The notes beneath the pieces were generated by a model. The model was not told the DNA's origin. It saw only the letters and a program-made list of their open reading frames with translations, and did no database searches. A stretch of 58,069 nucleotides of DNA from Prevotella sp. (GTDB taxonomy: Bacteria > Bacteroidota > Bacteroidia > Bacteroidales > Bacteroidaceae). A program made the position numbers and the translations under genes. Positions 24,771 through 33,132 of the stretch are shown here, piece by piece. Location of the stretch: contig JAFZUS010000075.1 in assembly GCA_017618275.1 (NCBI GenBank), forward strand, positions 1 to 58,069, given 5' to 3'. The number at the start of each line of letters is the position of its first letter. Position 1 is the stretch's first letter.

Positions 24771-26450
24771 ATGAAGACTGACATACAGATTGCTCGCGAA
24801 TGCGAACTGTTGCCTATCAGCGACATTGCATCACAGTTAGGGATAGCCCCGGAGAAGATAGAGCCATACGGACGGTATATGGCAAAGGTACCAGTATCTC
24901 TCATTGATGAGAAAAAGGTTAAGAAGAGTCGCCTGATACTGGTGACTGCCATCAGTCCTACGAAGGCAGGTATTGGTAAGACTACCGTTAGCATCGGTCT
25001 GACGTTGGGTCTTAACAAGATTGGTAAGAAGACTGCTGTGGCCCTGCGCGAACCGTCGTTGGGTCCTTGTTTCGGCATCAAGGGCGGCGCTGCCGGTGGC
25101 GGTTATGCCCAAGTGTTGCCGATGGAGAAGATCAACCTTCACTTCACGGGTGATTTCCACGCTGTGACCTCTGCCCACAATACTATTAGTGCCCTGCTCG
25201 ACAACTATATCTACCAGCATCGTAAGGACGGTTTCTCGCTGCGAGAAATCTACTGGAAGCGTGTGCTTGATGTGAACGATCGTGCACTTCGCAATGTGGT
25301 GACAGGCCTGAGGGGTGACGGCGTGGTATCAGAGACAGGCTTTGACATTACGCCTGCCTCAGAACTGATGGCTATCCTTTGTCTGGCAACGAGTGAGGAA
25401 GACCTGCAACGTCGTATTGAGAATATCGTGCTGGGCGTCACTGCTGACGGCAAACACTTCCGTGTCAAAGACCTAGGCGTAGCGGGTGCTATCACAGTCC
25501 TGTTGAGGGATGCCCTCAATCCAAATCTCGTCCAGACAACGGAAAATACGCCCGCCTTCATACACGGTGGCCCGTTTGCAAACATCGCCCACGGCTGTAG
25601 TAGTGTGTTGGCTACGAAGATGGCTATGACATACTGTGATTATGTGGTGACGGAGGCTGGTTTTGGTGCCGATCTTGGTGCTGAGAAATTCTTCGACATC
25701 AAATGCAGGAAGGCAGGTCTGCAACCTCGATTGGTGGTCATCGTGGCTACCACCCAGGGCTTGAAGATGCATGGCGGTGTCAGTCTCGATCATATCAAGG
25801 AACCAAATGCAAAGGGATTGACTGAGGGTTTGAAGAACCTGAACCGTCATATCCGCAATATGCAGGGATTCGGACAGCCTGTCATCGTGACCTTGAACCG
25901 TTTTGACTTTGATACTGACGAAGAGATAGATATTGTTCGTAAGAATTGTGAGGATTTGGAAGTAGGTTTTGCTGTCAACGAAGCCTTCTTGAAAGGTGGT
26001 GAAGGTGCCATAGAACTGGCACAGCAAGTGGTTGACACCATCGACAAGCAACAGCCCCTGCCGATTCGCTTTACTTATAAGGAGGCCGACTGTTTGGAGG
26101 ACAAGATAGAGAAGGTCTGCAAGCGAATCTATGGTGCGTCGGCAGTGGAGTACGGTCAGAAAGTTAAAAAGAAACTTGAAAGCCTGCGTGCTACCTTTAC
26201 CGACGACGATGGCGCTATTGCCCACTATCCCGTTTGCATTGCCAAGACGCAATTCTCCTTTTCTGCCGACTCAACGCTCTATGGTTCGCCAGAGGGCTTT
26301 ACCATCCGTATCCGCGATGTTATTCTCAACTGTGGCAGCGAGATGATTGTAGCCATTGCTGGTGATATGGTCCGTATGCCAGGATTGCCAAAAAGTCCGC
26401 AGGCTGAACGTATCACCATCGTTGATGGAGAAATCGAAGGACTATCGTAA
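24771..26450 (+). CDS. fhs: Formate-tetrahydrofolate ligase
   Basis: The enzyme activates formate with ATP and tetrahydrofolate to give 10-formyl-THF, feeding one-carbon metabolism (purines, fMet-tRNA) in the cytoplasm. The 559-residue length is standard. The P-loop-like [11 protein letters not shown] lies at about 62-72 (usually TPAGEGKTT), followed by [23 protein letters not shown] (about 90-112), an [11 protein letters not shown] motif and a C-terminal [13 protein letters not shown] signature. It has its own strong promoter. The T9SS gene porP begins about 36 bases after its stop with no terminator between, so read-through into the secretion genes is likely. Confidence 0.97.
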   Translation: MKTDIQIARECELLPISDIASQLGIAPEKIEPYGRYMAKVPVSLIDEKKVKKSRLILVTAISPTKAGIGKTTVSIGLTLGLNKIGKKTAVALREPSLGPCFGIKGGAAGGGYAQVLPMEKINLHFTGDFHAVTSAHNTISALLDNYIYQHRKDGFSLREIYWKRVLDVNDRALRNVVTGLRGDGVVSETGFDITPASELMAILCLATSEEDLQRRIENIVLGVTADGKHFRVKDLGVAGAITVLLRDALNPNLVQTTENTPAFIHGGPFANIAHGCSSVLATKMAMTYCDYVVTEAGFGADLGAEKFFDIKCRKAGLQPRLVVIVATTQGLKMHGGVSLDHIKEPNAKGLTEGLKNLNRHIRNMQGFGQPVIVTLNRFDFDTDEEIDIVRKNCEDLEVGFAVNEAFLKGGEGAIELAQQVVDTIDKQQPLPIRFTYKEADCLEDKIEKVCKRIYGASAVEYGQKVKKKLESLRATFTDDDGAIAHYPVCIAKTQFSFSADSTLYGSPEGFTIRIRDVILNCGSEMIVAIAGDMVRMPGLPKSPQAERITIVDGEIEGLS

Positions 26451-26486
26451 TGCAATAAAACGGGGTTGTGTTACGTTATATGTCAA

Positions 26487-27419
26487 GTGAGACGTTTCTT
26501 AATAGTCACGGTAGTACTGCTGGCGACTCTGACGGTTCAGGCGCAGCAGGATGTGTCCTTCGGCCATTACTGGGCGATGGAACCGTCTTTTAACCCCGCT
26601 TCTGCCGGTAAGGAAGAAAAACTGAATGTTGTTGTGGCCTATGCGATGCAGTTGGCCGGTTTTGAGCATAATCCGAAGACGATGTATGCTGCTGCCGATA
26701 TGCCGTTCTATGCGATGAATAGTTATCACGGCGTTGGTGTGCAGATTATCAATGATGACATCGGTCTGTTTTCCCACAAGCGTCTTGGCTTGCAATATGC
26801 CTATAAGAAAACGTTGTTTGGAGGTACGCTGAGTGGCGGCGTGCAGGTTTCGATACTGAGCGAGGGCTTTACCGGTTCGAAGTTGGAAGTCATTGATGAC
26901 GGCGATGAGGCACTGCCCAAATCGGATGTTACCGGAACGGGTTTTGACCTGGGTGCGGGCCTGTATTACACCCACCGTAACTGGTATGTGGGCATCTCTG
27001 CCCTCCACTTCAATTCTCCGACAGTTGAACTGGGTGAAACCAATGAATACAATATCTCTTCATCATATTATTTGACGGGCGGATACAATATTCGGCTCAG
27101 AAATCCGTTCTTAACAATACACACCTCTGCTTTGGGGCGTACTGACGGTGTGGACTGGCGGGCCGATATCACGGGTCGTCTGGTATACACACATGAGAAG
27201 AAGATGATGTATGCAGGCGTGTCGTATAGTCCGATGAAATCAGTGACAGCAATGATTGGCGGTAACTTTCACGGCATTCATCTGGGATACAGTTACGAGG
27301 TTTATACGACAGCCATCAGCATTGGCAACGGAAGCCACGAACTGTTTGTAGGATATCAGACAGAACTGAATCTCTTCAAGAAAGGTCGGAACCTTCATAA
27401 GAGTGTGAGAATTCTATAA
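26487..27419 (+). CDS. porP: PorP/SprF family T9SS outer-membrane protein
   Basis: The start is set at a GTG (26487) giving MRRFLIVTVVLLATLTVQA, a clean signal peptide ending before QQDVSFGHYW. A TTG at 26466 is a longer alternative. The mature protein of about 290 residues is a beta-barrel of the PorP/SprF family. It has FNPASAGKEEKLNV near the start (typical 'NPA.aG' motif), YYTHRNWYVGISALH in the middle and alternating aromatic strands to the end. PorP is a T9SS component linked to the PorK/PorN ring and to surface adhesin delivery. The following gene is gldK, as in the classical porPKLMN order. The 3' end overlaps the upstream arm of a repeat pair (27417-27449). Confidence 0.9.
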   Translation: MRRFLIVTVVLLATLTVQAQQDVSFGHYWAMEPSFNPASAGKEEKLNVVVAYAMQLAGFEHNPKTMYAAADMPFYAMNSYHGVGVQIINDDIGLFSHKRLGLQYAYKKTLFGGTLSGGVQVSILSEGFTGSKLEVIDDGDEALPKSDVTGTGFDLGAGLYYTHRNWYVGISALHFNSPTVELGETNEYNISSSYYLTGGYNIRLRNPFLTIHTSALGRTDGVDWRADITGRLVYTHEKKMMYAGVSYSPMKSVTAMIGGNFHGIHLGYSYEVYTTAISIGNGSHELFVGYQTELNLFKKGRNLHKSVRIL

Positions 27420-27449
27420 TGCACAATGCACAATGCATAATGCATAATT
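27417..27449. repeat. AT-rich dispersed repeat, upstream arm at gldK
   Basis: Tandem ATGCACA/ATGCATA units fill the gap between porP and gldK. An inverted copy lies inside the gldK signal-peptide region (27507-27539), so the transcript could fold around the gldK start codon. Confidence 0.8.
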
Positions 27450-27457
27450 AAAGATAG

Positions 27458-28942
27458 ATGAATATGAAGAAGATAAAACATACATTAATGAAAGAAATGC
27501 GCAGCCAATTGTGCATTGTGCATTATGCATTATGCATTTCAGTAGTAACGCTACTGACAAGTTGCTTCGGCAGTAAGTTGGCTTCATCTGGTGGAGGCGA
27601 GGTGACTGGAACGGGCGGAAGAGCCTTCTCGGAACCGACACCTTATGGTATGACCCTCATCAAGCGGGGGCATCTGAAGATGGGTATTGAGACTCAGGAC
27701 AGTCTCTGGGGCAAGCAGACACCTATCCGTGACATCTCTGTGGACGGATTCTGGATGGACGAGACGGAGGTGACGAACTCCAAGTATCGTCAGTTCGTGA
27801 ACTATGTACGCGACTCCATCCTCCGTGAACGTCTTGCAGAACTCGATGAGACCTATCGTACTGTGAAAACGGATAAGGATGGCGAGGAGATCGGTACCCA
27901 ATTGAACTGGAAGAAGGCCCTGCCCCGAAAGCCGAGTGAGGATGAACAGGAAATCATCGATGGACTCTATGTCACCAATCCGGTAACAGGTGAGAAGATG
28001 CTCGATGTTTCACAGTTGAACTATCGTTACGAGGTCTATGACTATACGACAGCGGCTCTGCGCCGCAACCGTCTGAATCCTGAGGAGCGTAATCTGAATA
28101 CGGATATTGCCGTCAATCCCAATGAGGAGGTTTGGATCTCGAAGGATACGGCGTATATCGACGATGAGGGAAAGATTGTCAGGGAAACTCTCAATCGCCA
28201 GTTGACGGGACCGTGGGACTTCCTTAACACGTACATTGTTAATATATATCCCGATACCACCTGTTGGGTGAATGACTTCCCCAATGCCGACAATGAGACT
28301 TATATGCGCTACTACTTCTCGAATCCCGCTTATAACGATTATCCTGTAGTTGGCGTGACATGGGAACAGGCCAATGCTTTCTGCGCTTGGCGTACGGAGT
28401 ATCTGCTGAAAGGGCTTGGTCCTGCAGCGCGCTATGTACAGCGTTATCGTCTGCCGACAGAGGCAGAATGGGAGTATGCTGCCCGTGGCAAGGACCAGAA
28501 CGAATTCCCCTGGGATAATGAGGATGTGGCCAGTGGCAAGGGTTGTTTCTATGCCAACTTCAAGCCCGACAACGGCAACTATACGAAGGATGGTAACCTG
28601 ATTACCAGTCGTGTGGGCATCTATGCTTCCAATACCAATGGTCTTTTCGATATGGCAGGCAATGTGGCAGAGTGGACCAGTACCATCTATACTGAGGCAG
28701 GTGTGGAGGCCATGAACGATATCAATCCGCAACTGAAGTACAACGCCGCCATCGAAGACCCCTATCGTTTGAAGAAGAAGAGTGTGCGTGGTGGTTCATG
28801 GAAGGATCCTGAGTCGTATATCCGCTCGGCCTGGCGCTCTTCTGAGTATCAGAACCAGCCCCGCTCCTATATAGGATTCCGTTGTGTGCGTAGTCTGGCC
28901 AATACAGTTAGTGAAAAAACCAAATCTTCGAGAAAGAAATGA
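27458..28942 (+). CDS. gldK: T9SS ring lipoprotein GldK/PorK
   Basis: The 494-residue protein has a lipoprotein signal peptide ending in the lipobox LLTSC (Cys near residue 36) and a formylglycine-generating-enzyme/sulfatase-modifying (FGE) fold. Landmarks are GMTLIKRGHLKMG, VDGFWMDETEVTNSKYRQFV, YPVVGVTWEQANAFCAWR, YRLPTEAEWEYAARG, GLFDMAGNVAEWTS and VRGGSWKDP to GFRCVR. In T9SS this protein forms the periplasmic ring with GldN under the outer membrane. The gene order porP-K-L-M-N is diagnostic and rules out a true sulfatase activator. The signal-peptide core QLCIVHYALCIS is encoded by an AT-rich short repeat. The gene overlaps gldL by 4 bases (ATGA). Confidence 0.95.
   Translation: MNMKKIKHTLMKEMRSQLCIVHYALCISVVTLLTSCFGSKLASSGGGEVTGTGGRAFSEPTPYGMTLIKRGHLKMGIETQDSLWGKQTPIRDISVDGFWMDETEVTNSKYRQFVNYVRDSILRERLAELDETYRTVKTDKDGEEIGTQLNWKKALPRKPSEDEQEIIDGLYVTNPVTGEKMLDVSQLNYRYEVYDYTTAALRRNRLNPEERNLNTDIAVNPNEEVWISKDTAYIDDEGKIVRETLNRQLTGPWDFLNTYIVNIYPDTTCWVNDFPNADNETYMRYYFSNPAYNDYPVVGVTWEQANAFCAWRTEYLLKGLGPAARYVQRYRLPTEAEWEYAARGKDQNEFPWDNEDVASGKGCFYANFKPDNGNYTKDGNLITSRVGIYASNTNGLFDMAGNVAEWTSTIYTEAGVEAMNDINPQLKYNAAIEDPYRLKKKSVRGGSWKDPESYIRSAWRSSEYQNQPRSYIGFRCVRSLANTVSEKTKSSRKK
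27507..27539. repeat. AT-rich dispersed repeat inside gldK signal peptide
   Basis: ATTGTGCATTGTGCATTATG-type units encode the hydrophobic core of the gldK signal peptide. They are an inverted copy of 27417-27449. Confidence 0.8.
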
Positions 28943-29769
28943 CAACATACAGCAAATTAAATGTTATCTACCGCTTACAGAAGTGGATGGATAGTGTGCC
29001 AGGGCAGACGTTCCTGAACTATGCCTATAGTTGGGGAGCCTCTATCGTGATCTTAGGTACACTCTTTAAACTGACCCACCTGCCAGGAGCCAATTTCTTC
29101 CTGTTCTTAGGTATGGGAACCGAGGTGTTTGTGTTCTTTATCTCTGCCTTCGACCGTCCTTTCGACAAGACAACGGATGGTATGGAGTTGGATACGCACG
29201 TGAAGACTGCCGAGGATGAAGTGGTAGAGGCAGCCGTATCCTCTGAGGTAGCACCTGTCGCTGGTGGCGGCGCTACAGTTATTGGAGGCGGTGGCGGTAC
29301 TATCATCATCGGAGGCGGTGGCGGCGGTTCCTGTCAGGAGGCTGTAGATACTGAGGCCATTGCAGCAGTAGCCTCTTCGGTGGCTGCCGTATCCAGAGGT
29401 GACGGTGAATCTGGTACAGCCGGTGTTTCCGGCGTATCTGCTATCACTGGTCTTCCCACTGTGAATCCAGAACTGGAGGAGGCCACAGCCAACTATGTCG
29501 ATGAACTGAAACGACTCACTGAGATGCTCTCGAAGGTATCCGAACAGAGTGAACGTCTGGCTCGTGACTCTGAGGAGATGGAGAACCTGAACCGTACGCT
29601 GACAGGTATCTGTAAGGTCTATGAGATGCAGTTGAAGAGCGCCAGTTCACAGATCGGCACCATCGATGAGATCAACGAACAGACCCGTAAGATGGCCGAG
29701 CAGATTGCAGAACTCAATAAGATCTACGCCCGTATGATTGAGGCGATGACCGCAAAGATGAACGTATAG
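28939..29769 (+). CDS. gldL: T9SS motor membrane protein GldL/PorL
   Basis: The 276-residue inner-membrane protein has two transmembrane helices near the N-terminus (about 26-46, YSWGASIVILGTLFKLTHL, and 51-70, FFLFLGMGTEVFVFFISAF). The acidic residue within the second helix (GTEVF) fits the proton-coupling Glu of the family. A glycine-rich linker (about 112-134, runs of Gly) and a long cytoplasmic coiled-coil region (about 180-270) follow. GldL and GldM form the proton-motive-force-driven rotary motor that powers T9SS. It starts within the end of gldK (ATGA) and is followed by gldM after 4 bases, so all are co-translated. The Gly-rich run may be length-variable. Confidence 0.95.
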   Translation: MTTYSKLNVIYRLQKWMDSVPGQTFLNYAYSWGASIVILGTLFKLTHLPGANFFLFLGMGTEVFVFFISAFDRPFDKTTDGMELDTHVKTAEDEVVEAAVSSEVAPVAGGGATVIGGGGGTIIIGGGGGGSCQEAVDTEAIAAVASSVAAVSRGDGESGTAGVSGVSAITGLPTVNPELEEATANYVDELKRLTEMLSKVSEQSERLARDSEEMENLNRTLTGICKVYEMQLKSASSQIGTIDEINEQTRKMAEQIAELNKIYARMIEAMTAKMNV

Positions 29770-29773
29770 AACT

Positions 29774-31333
29774 ATGGCAATCAGGAAAAGACCAGTCTCT
29801 CCGCGCCAGAAGATGATCAATCTGATGTACGTCGTCTTGATGGCCATGCTTGCGCTGAATGTCTCGAACGAGGTGCTCAACGGCTTCTCCATCGTGGAGG
29901 AAAGTCTGAATCGTACTACGAGCAACTCAGCGAAGGAGAACCTGGCAATCTATGAGGACTTCGAGGCCCAGATGAAGGCCAATCCCCAGAAGACCAAGGA
30001 GTGGTACGACAAGGCGCAGAAGGTGCGTCAGATGTGCGACTCGCTCTATAACTTTGCCGCTGAGTTGAAGCAGGCCATTGTCCAGGAAGCAGACGGAAAG
30101 GACGGCAACGTCAATGATATCCGTAATAAGGAAGACTTAGAGGCAGCCAGTCAGGTGATGCTCTCTCCGAGTCGTGGTCAAGGCGAGACACTCTACAACG
30201 CCATCAACTCCTTCCGTGAGCAGATGTTGCAGATGGTGAACGACCCGAAACAGAAAGAGATTATCGCCAGTAACCTGACCACCAGCGTTCCAAAGAATGC
30301 GCTGGGCAAGAATTGGCAGGAGTATATGTTTGAGTCGATGCCTGCTGCCGCTGCCGTCACCCTGCTCTCGAAATTGCAGAGCGACGTGCGCTATGCCGAG
30401 GGAGAGGTGCTTCATACGCTGGTACAGAATATCGATGTGAAGGATATCCGCGTAAATGCCCTGGAGGCCTTTGTGATTCCCAACTCACAGACCATTGTGC
30501 GGGGTGACAAGTTCTCGGCACATATCGTCATGGCAGCCGTGGATACCACTCAGGTGCCGGATATCTATATCGGCAACCAGAAGGTGACGCTCCATGATAA
30601 TCTTTATGAGCGTATATGCGGAGCCACTGGCGATTTCACGCTGGCAGGCTATATGGAAACCGTGAATGGTAATGGCGACAAGATCCGTCGTGACTTCTCT
30701 CAGAAATATACGGTGGTGGATCCGAGTGCGACGGTGAGTGCCGACCTGATGAATGTGCTCTATGCTGGCTATAATAACCCCATTAGCATCAGTGTGCCAG
30801 GTGTACCCCTCAACAAGATTACTGCCACGATGTCGGGTGGTACGTTGCAGCCTGTAGGCCCAGGAAAATATATCGCCCGTCCGTCGAAGGTGGGTGAGAA
30901 TGTCACCTTTACCGTGATGTCGACGAATACGGGCCGGGCACAGCAGATGGGACAGTTCTCGTTCCGTGTACGCAAATTGCCCGATCCTACACCTTATATT
31001 AATATGAAGGACGAACATGGTAACCCCGTTCGTTATAAGGGTGGCGGTCTGGCCAAGGGACAGTTGGTGGCTGCCGATGCCATTGGTGCTGCCATCGACG
31101 ACGGCATCCTCGATATTGCTTTCCGTGTGCAGAGTTTCGAGACTGTGTTCTTCGACAATATGGGTAATGCCGTGCCAATGGCCTCTGAGGGCGCCCAGTT
31201 CTCTGCCCGTCAGAAGGAGAACTTCCGCAAACTGACGCGTAATCGCCGTTTCTACATCTCGCGTGTGACAGTAGTAGGGCCTGACGGTCTGACGCGTACG
31301 CTCCAGAATCCGATGGAGGTCATAGTGAAGTAA
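29774..31333 (+). CDS. gldM: T9SS motor protein GldM/PorM
   Basis: The 519-residue protein has one N-terminal transmembrane helix (about 15-37, MINLMYVVLMAMLALNVSNE) and a long periplasmic part. The first periplasmic domain is helical (about 40-220), followed by beta-rich domains ending with NRRFYISRVTVVGPDG. GldM spans the periplasm from the GldL motor to the GldK/N ring and transmits rotation or force. The KRPVSPRQKMINLMYVVLMAMLALN start is characteristic of the family. It lies 4 bases after gldL and 30 bases before gldN; the gap to gldN is filled by an A-rich tandem repeat. Confidence 0.95.
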   Translation: MAIRKRPVSPRQKMINLMYVVLMAMLALNVSNEVLNGFSIVEESLNRTTSNSAKENLAIYEDFEAQMKANPQKTKEWYDKAQKVRQMCDSLYNFAAELKQAIVQEADGKDGNVNDIRNKEDLEAASQVMLSPSRGQGETLYNAINSFREQMLQMVNDPKQKEIIASNLTTSVPKNALGKNWQEYMFESMPAAAAVTLLSKLQSDVRYAEGEVLHTLVQNIDVKDIRVNALEAFVIPNSQTIVRGDKFSAHIVMAAVDTTQVPDIYIGNQKVTLHDNLYERICGATGDFTLAGYMETVNGNGDKIRRDFSQKYTVVDPSATVSADLMNVLYAGYNNPISISVPGVPLNKITATMSGGTLQPVGPGKYIARPSKVGENVTFTVMSTNTGRAQQMGQFSFRVRKLPDPTPYINMKDEHGNPVRYKGGGLAKGQLVAADAIGAAIDDGILDIAFRVQSFETVFFDNMGNAVPMASEGAQFSARQKENFRKLTRNRRFYISRVTVVGPDGLTRTLQNPMEVIVK

Positions 31334-31362
31334 AAGAGTAAAAAAGTAAAAAGGTGAAAAAA
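31331..31362. repeat. A-rich AGTAAAA repeat before gldN
   Basis: Tandem AGTAAAAA/AGGTGAAAAA units run from the gldM stop to the gldN start and include the only purine-rich ribosome-binding candidate (AAGGTG at 31351-31356). The reverse-complement family recurs inside gldN at 31416-31451, so a long imperfect stem could sequester this site. Confidence 0.8.
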
Positions 31363-31363
31363 T

Positions 31364-32485
31364 ATGAGACAGAAAATAGTTAAGGATATCAAGTTGAAGG
31401 TAGCGGTGAAAGGTATTTTACTTTTTTACCTTTTTGCCTTTTTACCTTTTAATGCCTCGGCCCAGCCCAAGGCACGTCGTGTGCAGCAACAACAACAGCA
31501 ACAGCAGGTGGAACAGCAGAAAAAGACGGGCAGTTCTTCTTCGTCTACGATGAGCCGACGTGCGCAGATCTCGTTCCCAACCTCCTTGGACGTGCCTGAG
31601 GATGTGGTATGGCGGCGCGACATCTACCGTGAGATTAATCTCGAGGATGACCCGAATGCCGGACTCTATTATCCTGTGGAGCCGCAGGGCAAGCAGGTCA
31701 ATTTGTTTACCTATCTGTTCAAGTTGGCACAAAACGGCTATATCCCCATCTATGAATATCCCACCGATGGCAGCGATGTCTTTGAGGATGCTTCGAAGGT
31801 GGAGATGAAGACCGTCCTCGACAACTATCATATCTTCTATGAGGAACAGAATGGCAAATTGAAGGTAGACAATAGCGATATCCCCTCAGCCGAGGTCAAG
31901 AAGTATTATCTGAAAGAGAGTGCTTACTACGATCAGGCCAACTCTTCCTTCCGTATCAAGGTGCTGGCGCTCTGTCCCATCATGTTGCGCGAGGATGATT
32001 TTGGCGGTGAGGCCACGCAATATCCTCTTTTCTGGGTGAAGTACAGTGATCTGGAGCCTTTCCTGAACCGTCAGACGGTGATGACCTCCAGTCTGAACAA
32101 TGCCGCCACGATGTCGATGGACGACTATTTCACGATGAACAAATACCGTGGTAAGATCTATAAGACCACGAATATGCTTGGTAAGACTTTGGCACAGATC
32201 TGTGATGGCGACACTACCAAACTGACGGCAGAGCAGAAGCGTATCGAGGCAGAATTGGAGGCTTTCCGTAAGAATATCTTCGGCGACCCAGCCAAGCGCG
32301 ATTCCCTCGACAGCATTGCCAATGCTAATCCGCAGAACATAAAGGCTGCCAAGAAGGCCAAGGCGCAACAGGCCAAACAGAACAGCGCCCGTCGCACCAA
32401 GGTCAGCGGTACGAAGACCAAGAGCAGTCCGTCTGCCTCTGCCAGTGGGTCTGCCCGCGTGACGGTGCGCCGTGAAAGGCATTAA
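31364..32485 (+). CDS. gldN: T9SS ring protein GldN/PorN
   Basis: The 373-residue protein has a signal peptide with core ILLFYLFAFLPFNASA (about residues 17-32), a Gln-rich stretch (about 39-51), then the GldN domain: VVWRRDIYREINLEDDPNAGLYYP, NLFTYLFKLAQNGYIPIYEYP, VKKYYLKESAYYDQANSSF, and QYPLFWVKYSDLEPF. It partners GldK in the periplasmic ring. The C-terminal tail of about 70 residues is Lys/Ala/Ser-rich and low-complexity. The signal peptide core is encoded by a pyrimidine-rich short repeat that is the inverted partner of the A-rich repeat before the gene. Confidence 0.94.
   Translation: MRQKIVKDIKLKVAVKGILLFYLFAFLPFNASAQPKARRVQQQQQQQQVEQQKKTGSSSSSTMSRRAQISFPTSLDVPEDVVWRRDIYREINLEDDPNAGLYYPVEPQGKQVNLFTYLFKLAQNGYIPIYEYPTDGSDVFEDASKVEMKTVLDNYHIFYEEQNGKLKVDNSDIPSAEVKKYYLKESAYYDQANSSFRIKVLALCPIMLREDDFGGEATQYPLFWVKYSDLEPFLNRQTVMTSSLNNAATMSMDDYFTMNKYRGKIYKTTNMLGKTLAQICDGDTTKLTAEQKRIEAELEAFRKNIFGDPAKRDSLDSIANANPQNIKAAKKAKAQQAKQNSARRTKVSGTKTKSSPSASASGSARVTVRRERH
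31416..31451. repeat. T-rich short repeat encoding gldN signal peptide
   Basis: Repeated TTTTACC/TTTTTGCC units encode LLFYLFAFLPF. They are the reverse complement of the type of repeat at 31331-31362. Confidence 0.8.
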
Positions 32486-32516
32486 GCGAAAATATAGAAG
32501 TTATAATTGACCAATT

Positions 32517-33125
32517 ATGAAAAAGTTTATTTCTTTAGTAGTGCTGCTTTCCGCCATGACAATGGCTGTGCAGGCACAAAATGTCAAGTTCGGTGTCAAG
32601 GGAGGTCTTGATATTCAGAAAATGGAGTTTGATAATGATGTCTTTAAAACAGACAACAAATTAGGTTGGTTTGTTGGCCCGAGCCTTCAGGTCACACTGC
32701 CTGTTGGTGGTCTGGGTGTTGAGATTGCCGGACTCTATAATCAGAAAAAGTATGAAGTCAACGGCGAGTCTATCACACAGAAAAGCATCCTCGTACCTGT
32801 CAATGCCCGTCTGAATTTGGGTGTTAGCAGTACCGCAGGAATATACGTGGCGGCTGGTCCTCAGTTCTCCTTCAATGTTGGCGATGATGAGTTCAAGTGG
32901 GAGAGAGCAAGTATTGAGAATACCTTCCAGTTAAAGAAGTCTGCTTTCAGCGTGAATCTTGGGGCAGGTGTCTATTTGTCAGACTTTCTGGAGATAGGAT
33001 TTGCCTACAACATCGCCTTAGGATCTACGGCTGATGCCACCTGGGGTAAGGCTACTGACGCTGCGTTCCATAATGACGATACCAAGCCCAAGACCTGGTA
33101 CATTTCTGCCGCTTATTATTTCTAA
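32517..33125 (+). CDS. Outer-membrane beta-barrel protein (PorT-like barrel family)
   Basis: The 202-residue protein has a signal peptide (MKKFISLVVLLSAMTMAVQAQ) and an 8-stranded-barrel pattern: VKFGVKGGLDIQKM, GWFVGPSLQVTLPVGG, VPVNARLNLG, IYVAAGPQFSF, FSVNLGAGVYL and a terminal aromatic YISAAYYF, the usual outer-membrane insertion signal. It fits the 'outer membrane protein beta-barrel' family common in Bacteroidetes. Its position 31 bases after gldN and 7 bases before priA suggests co-transcription with the secretion genes, but a T9SS role is not shown. It is shorter than PorT itself, so a specific name is not given. Confidence 0.8.
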   Translation: MKKFISLVVLLSAMTMAVQAQNVKFGVKGGLDIQKMEFDNDVFKTDNKLGWFVGPSLQVTLPVGGLGVEIAGLYNQKKYEVNGESITQKSILVPVNARLNLGVSSTAGIYVAAGPQFSFNVGDDEFKWERASIENTFQLKKSAFSVNLGAGVYLSDFLEIGFAYNIALGSTADATWGKATDAAFHNDDTKPKTWYISAAYYF

Positions 33126-33132
33126 GTAGGCT

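Noticed and set aside
27458-28942. Sulfatase-modifying factor (FGE) annotation
   Set aside because: The fold is FGE-like, but the lipobox and the porP-K-L-M-N context identify GldK/PorK.
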